This document shows positions 62,469 through 64,000 of a stretch of DNA of 64,000 nt, one piece after another. Source of the stretch: Brasilonema sp. CT11 (GTDB taxonomy: Bacteria > Cyanobacteriota > Cyanobacteriia > Cyanobacteriales > Nostocaceae). The stretch spans positions 1 through 64,000 of the forward strand of contig NZ_JABXYX010000005.1 in NCBI RefSeq assembly GCF_017982655.1, written 5' to 3'. The translations under genes were made by a program, and so were the position numbers. Every line of letters begins with the position of its first letter. Position 1 is the stretch's first letter. A model generated the notes under the pieces. The model was given only the letters and a program-made list of their open reading frames with translations, ran no database searches and had not been told where the DNA came from.

Positions 62469-63808
62469 TTAAGTCTTTCTAGCAAGCAGCCAACCCTCAC
62501 AGAGGTCGTGCAATTTTAACCAGCCGCGCCATAGTACCCCAATACCAATGGGTGTATTATGACGATGTTCCAAGTAACCCCCTAAACGGGCGATTGCCTG
62601 CGGCAGAGCTACGCTTAACGCTTCCACAGCCCAAGCAACTGTTAACACCTTGGGTAGTTTGGGTGATTTAACTTTCAAAACTTGAAGCTCAAGGGGATTG
62701 AGGACTTCAATAGCGTCAGCGGTTGGCTGGGTGCGATGTAAATAAGTCAACTGCAAAAGCTCAACAGCAATCACACTCAAGAAACCAAGCAAAGTTTTCA
62801 TGCCATCAGCAGCAAGTCTGTATCGCTCCACCTGGCAACCCGATTTTAATATTTTGTGATATTCCTCCACGTGCCAACGGTAAGAATACCAACGTAAAAT
62901 CGTAGTAGCCATCTGGGCATCAGCGACTACTTCTGTTGTCAGCAACATCCATTCCAAGGGTGTTTCACCTTCTGGACAATCAATCTCAGTGGCATAAACA
63001 GCATACACCAGTAGAGGGTCACGGTTGTCAAAACGGTAGGGAGTACGGAGATTAACTGGACAAAACCGCACCACTAATTTAGCTTTGCGGGCAGAACGCT
63101 TGCTCGTTTCTGGCAGATCAATTTTCTGGTGAAAAGAGACGGGCTGCGCTTCCAGCCTTGCCCATAGACGTTCACTATTTTGATCTAAACTACGGTTGTG
63201 AGCCGCACGTACCAAAATTCCTGTGTGCTGAAGTTGACGAACTTTGTCGAAAACTTCTGTGATATAACCTTCTCTATCAAAAGCATGAATGACGCGAGTG
63301 GACTTACTTACAAGATTTTCCACAGTGGTGAGTGCCTCTACCCACCTGTAAGATTCTTTTTCTTCAAAGGGGCGTTTTCGGGCTGAAGAACGGGCTGCTG
63401 CAAGCCGTTTTTTCTTCTGTGTTGGGGTTTCATCTTTTGGTAGCTTCTGTTTTGGTTCTCGATTCCAAAGTTTTTGCCACAACAGACCTATCGATTGACC
63501 TTTCTCAGGTTCTATCGCTAAAGCGCTGTGCAATATTAAGCCATTGCCTCCCTTACCAATCGGACCGTAACCTTCTGTTTTAGCCAGAATGCTCTTATAA
63601 TCAAGGAAAGTAGTGTCTCCGACACACAGCACTACCTCATACTCCGCAACCGCCTCAGCCGTCATTTGGCAGTGAGGCTCAATTAGTTTGGCAAATTCTG
63701 CCTTGGAATTAGCAAAAACTCATACGCTCTCTTAAGTACGGTTGCTCGGTTGAAGATTTCTGACAACCCCTTGTCAAATCCTTGGCTAAGAGCCTTGCCA
63801 ATCGACAT
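62469..63808 (-). pseudogene. IS4-family (Tn5-like) transposase with frameshift
   Basis: The frame from 63665 downward encodes the catalytic core: CVGDTTFLDYKS (first Asp), then VIHAFDREGY (second Asp) and SYRWHVEEYHKILKSGCQVE (YREK-like with Glu). The N-terminal segment SIGKALSQGFDKGLSEIFNR starts at the ATG at 63808. Near 63715 a single-base slip in a TTTTT run shifts the frame: ...KRAYEF continues in the other frame as ANSKAEFAKLIEPHCQ. The transposase is therefore inactive unless programmed frameshifting occurs. It lies upstream of the NRPS cluster. Confidence 0.87.
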
Positions 63809-63826
63809 TACACGCTCATTTAATCT

Positions 63827-63888
63827 GCGATACGCGTTCGCGCAGCGTGTCCCCTTGGAACTCAGCGTCAAGCCTCCGGCTTATCGCC
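63827..63888. repeat. Dispersed palindromic repeat, extended member
   Basis: It begins GCGATACGCGTTCGCGCAGC and ends GGCTTATCGCC, with an internal GTCCCCTTGGAACTCAG. It belongs to the same family as 28486-28520 and 45439-45473. It lies just upstream of the IS4-family gene start. Confidence 0.8.
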
Positions 63889-64000
63889 TAATTCACAGGT
63901 TGCAAAATTTTTCTCCCACCAGTCCAACATCACCTGTCACCTTTAACACCCGATTTCAACTACTGTACCGTATATACTGTACTTTGTCCAAAATCCTTTG
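63889..64000. other. Window end, nothing recognised
   Basis: About 110 bases of AT-rich sequence. The TGTACT tract near the end does not match the CAST end motif well enough to call. Confidence 0.4.

Noticed and set aside
63960-64000. Second CAST end at the right edge
   Set aside because: Only isolated TGTAC-like strings occur, without the repeated CACAAATT/TGTCG sites.

Overview
The window looks like chromosome of a filamentous cyanobacterium. The octamer GCGATCGC (HIP1) and tandem heptamers are scattered throughout, many short dispersed repeats are present, and the housekeeping proteins (LexA, ArgF, HtrA-type protease, AmpG-like transporter, DUF1003 and HEAT-repeat proteins) look cyanobacterial. 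Heterocystous lineages such as Scytonema or Tolypothrix are the most likely source, but the genus is inferred and not shown.

Region 1 (1-18 kb) is ordinary chromosome. It holds a glycosyl-hydrolase-like protein cut by the window edge, a three-gene signalling set (CBS/multi-PAS histidine kinase, receiver-EAL protein, receiver-histidine kinase), an MDR oxidoreductase, an HtrA protease, an alpha-amylase, a DUF1003 membrane protein, a sorbosone-dehydrogenase-like lipoprotein, a HEAT-repeat protein, a GNAT acetyltransferase, small membrane proteins and an MFS transporter.

Region 2 (18-33.4 kb) is a DNA phosphorothioation (Dnd) island. DndC, DndD, DndE and a Dnd-associated methyltransferase run leftward. 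DndB and an AIPR-like protein run rightward from the shared dndC-dndB promoter region. Next come a Dnd-associated protein 4, a Rad50/SMC-like ATPase coupled to a 57-residue ORF, and a helicase of the Dnd restriction family. A REP-associated transposase with a truncated tandem duplicate sits between dndC and dndD. LexA, with an SOS box, and ArgF follow.

Region 3 (35.5-41.2 kb) is one end of a type V-K CRISPR-associated transposon. Its parts are tRNA-Thr(UGU), a transposon end with five TnsB-type repeats, a delocalised homing guide that matches the tRNA gene, an 11-repeat array, a tracrRNA, Cas12k, a small ORF, an Xre-type regulator with palindromic operators, and an hsdM remnant. The guide match, a GTC PAM and a 66-bp spacing to the transposon end together explain the insertion site. 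The array carries a 184-bp MITE inside one repeat. No tnsB, tnsC or tniQ and no second end are visible.

Region 4 (41.2-64 kb) has decayed IS elements, a MATE exporter and a leftward biosynthetic cluster. The cluster encodes an MbtH fusion, a B12-type radical SAM protein, a PhyH-type dioxygenase, an aldehyde dehydrogenase-GTP cyclohydrolase II fusion, two NRPS proteins and a second 2OG-Fe(II) dioxygenase. The NRPS reads A-T-C-A(MT)/A-T-C-A-T-TE, i.e. three modules. The middle adenylation domain is interrupted by a guanidinoacetate-methyltransferase-like domain and then split across two proteins. I do not recognise this cluster. Whether it is cargo of the CAST cannot be settled from this window.
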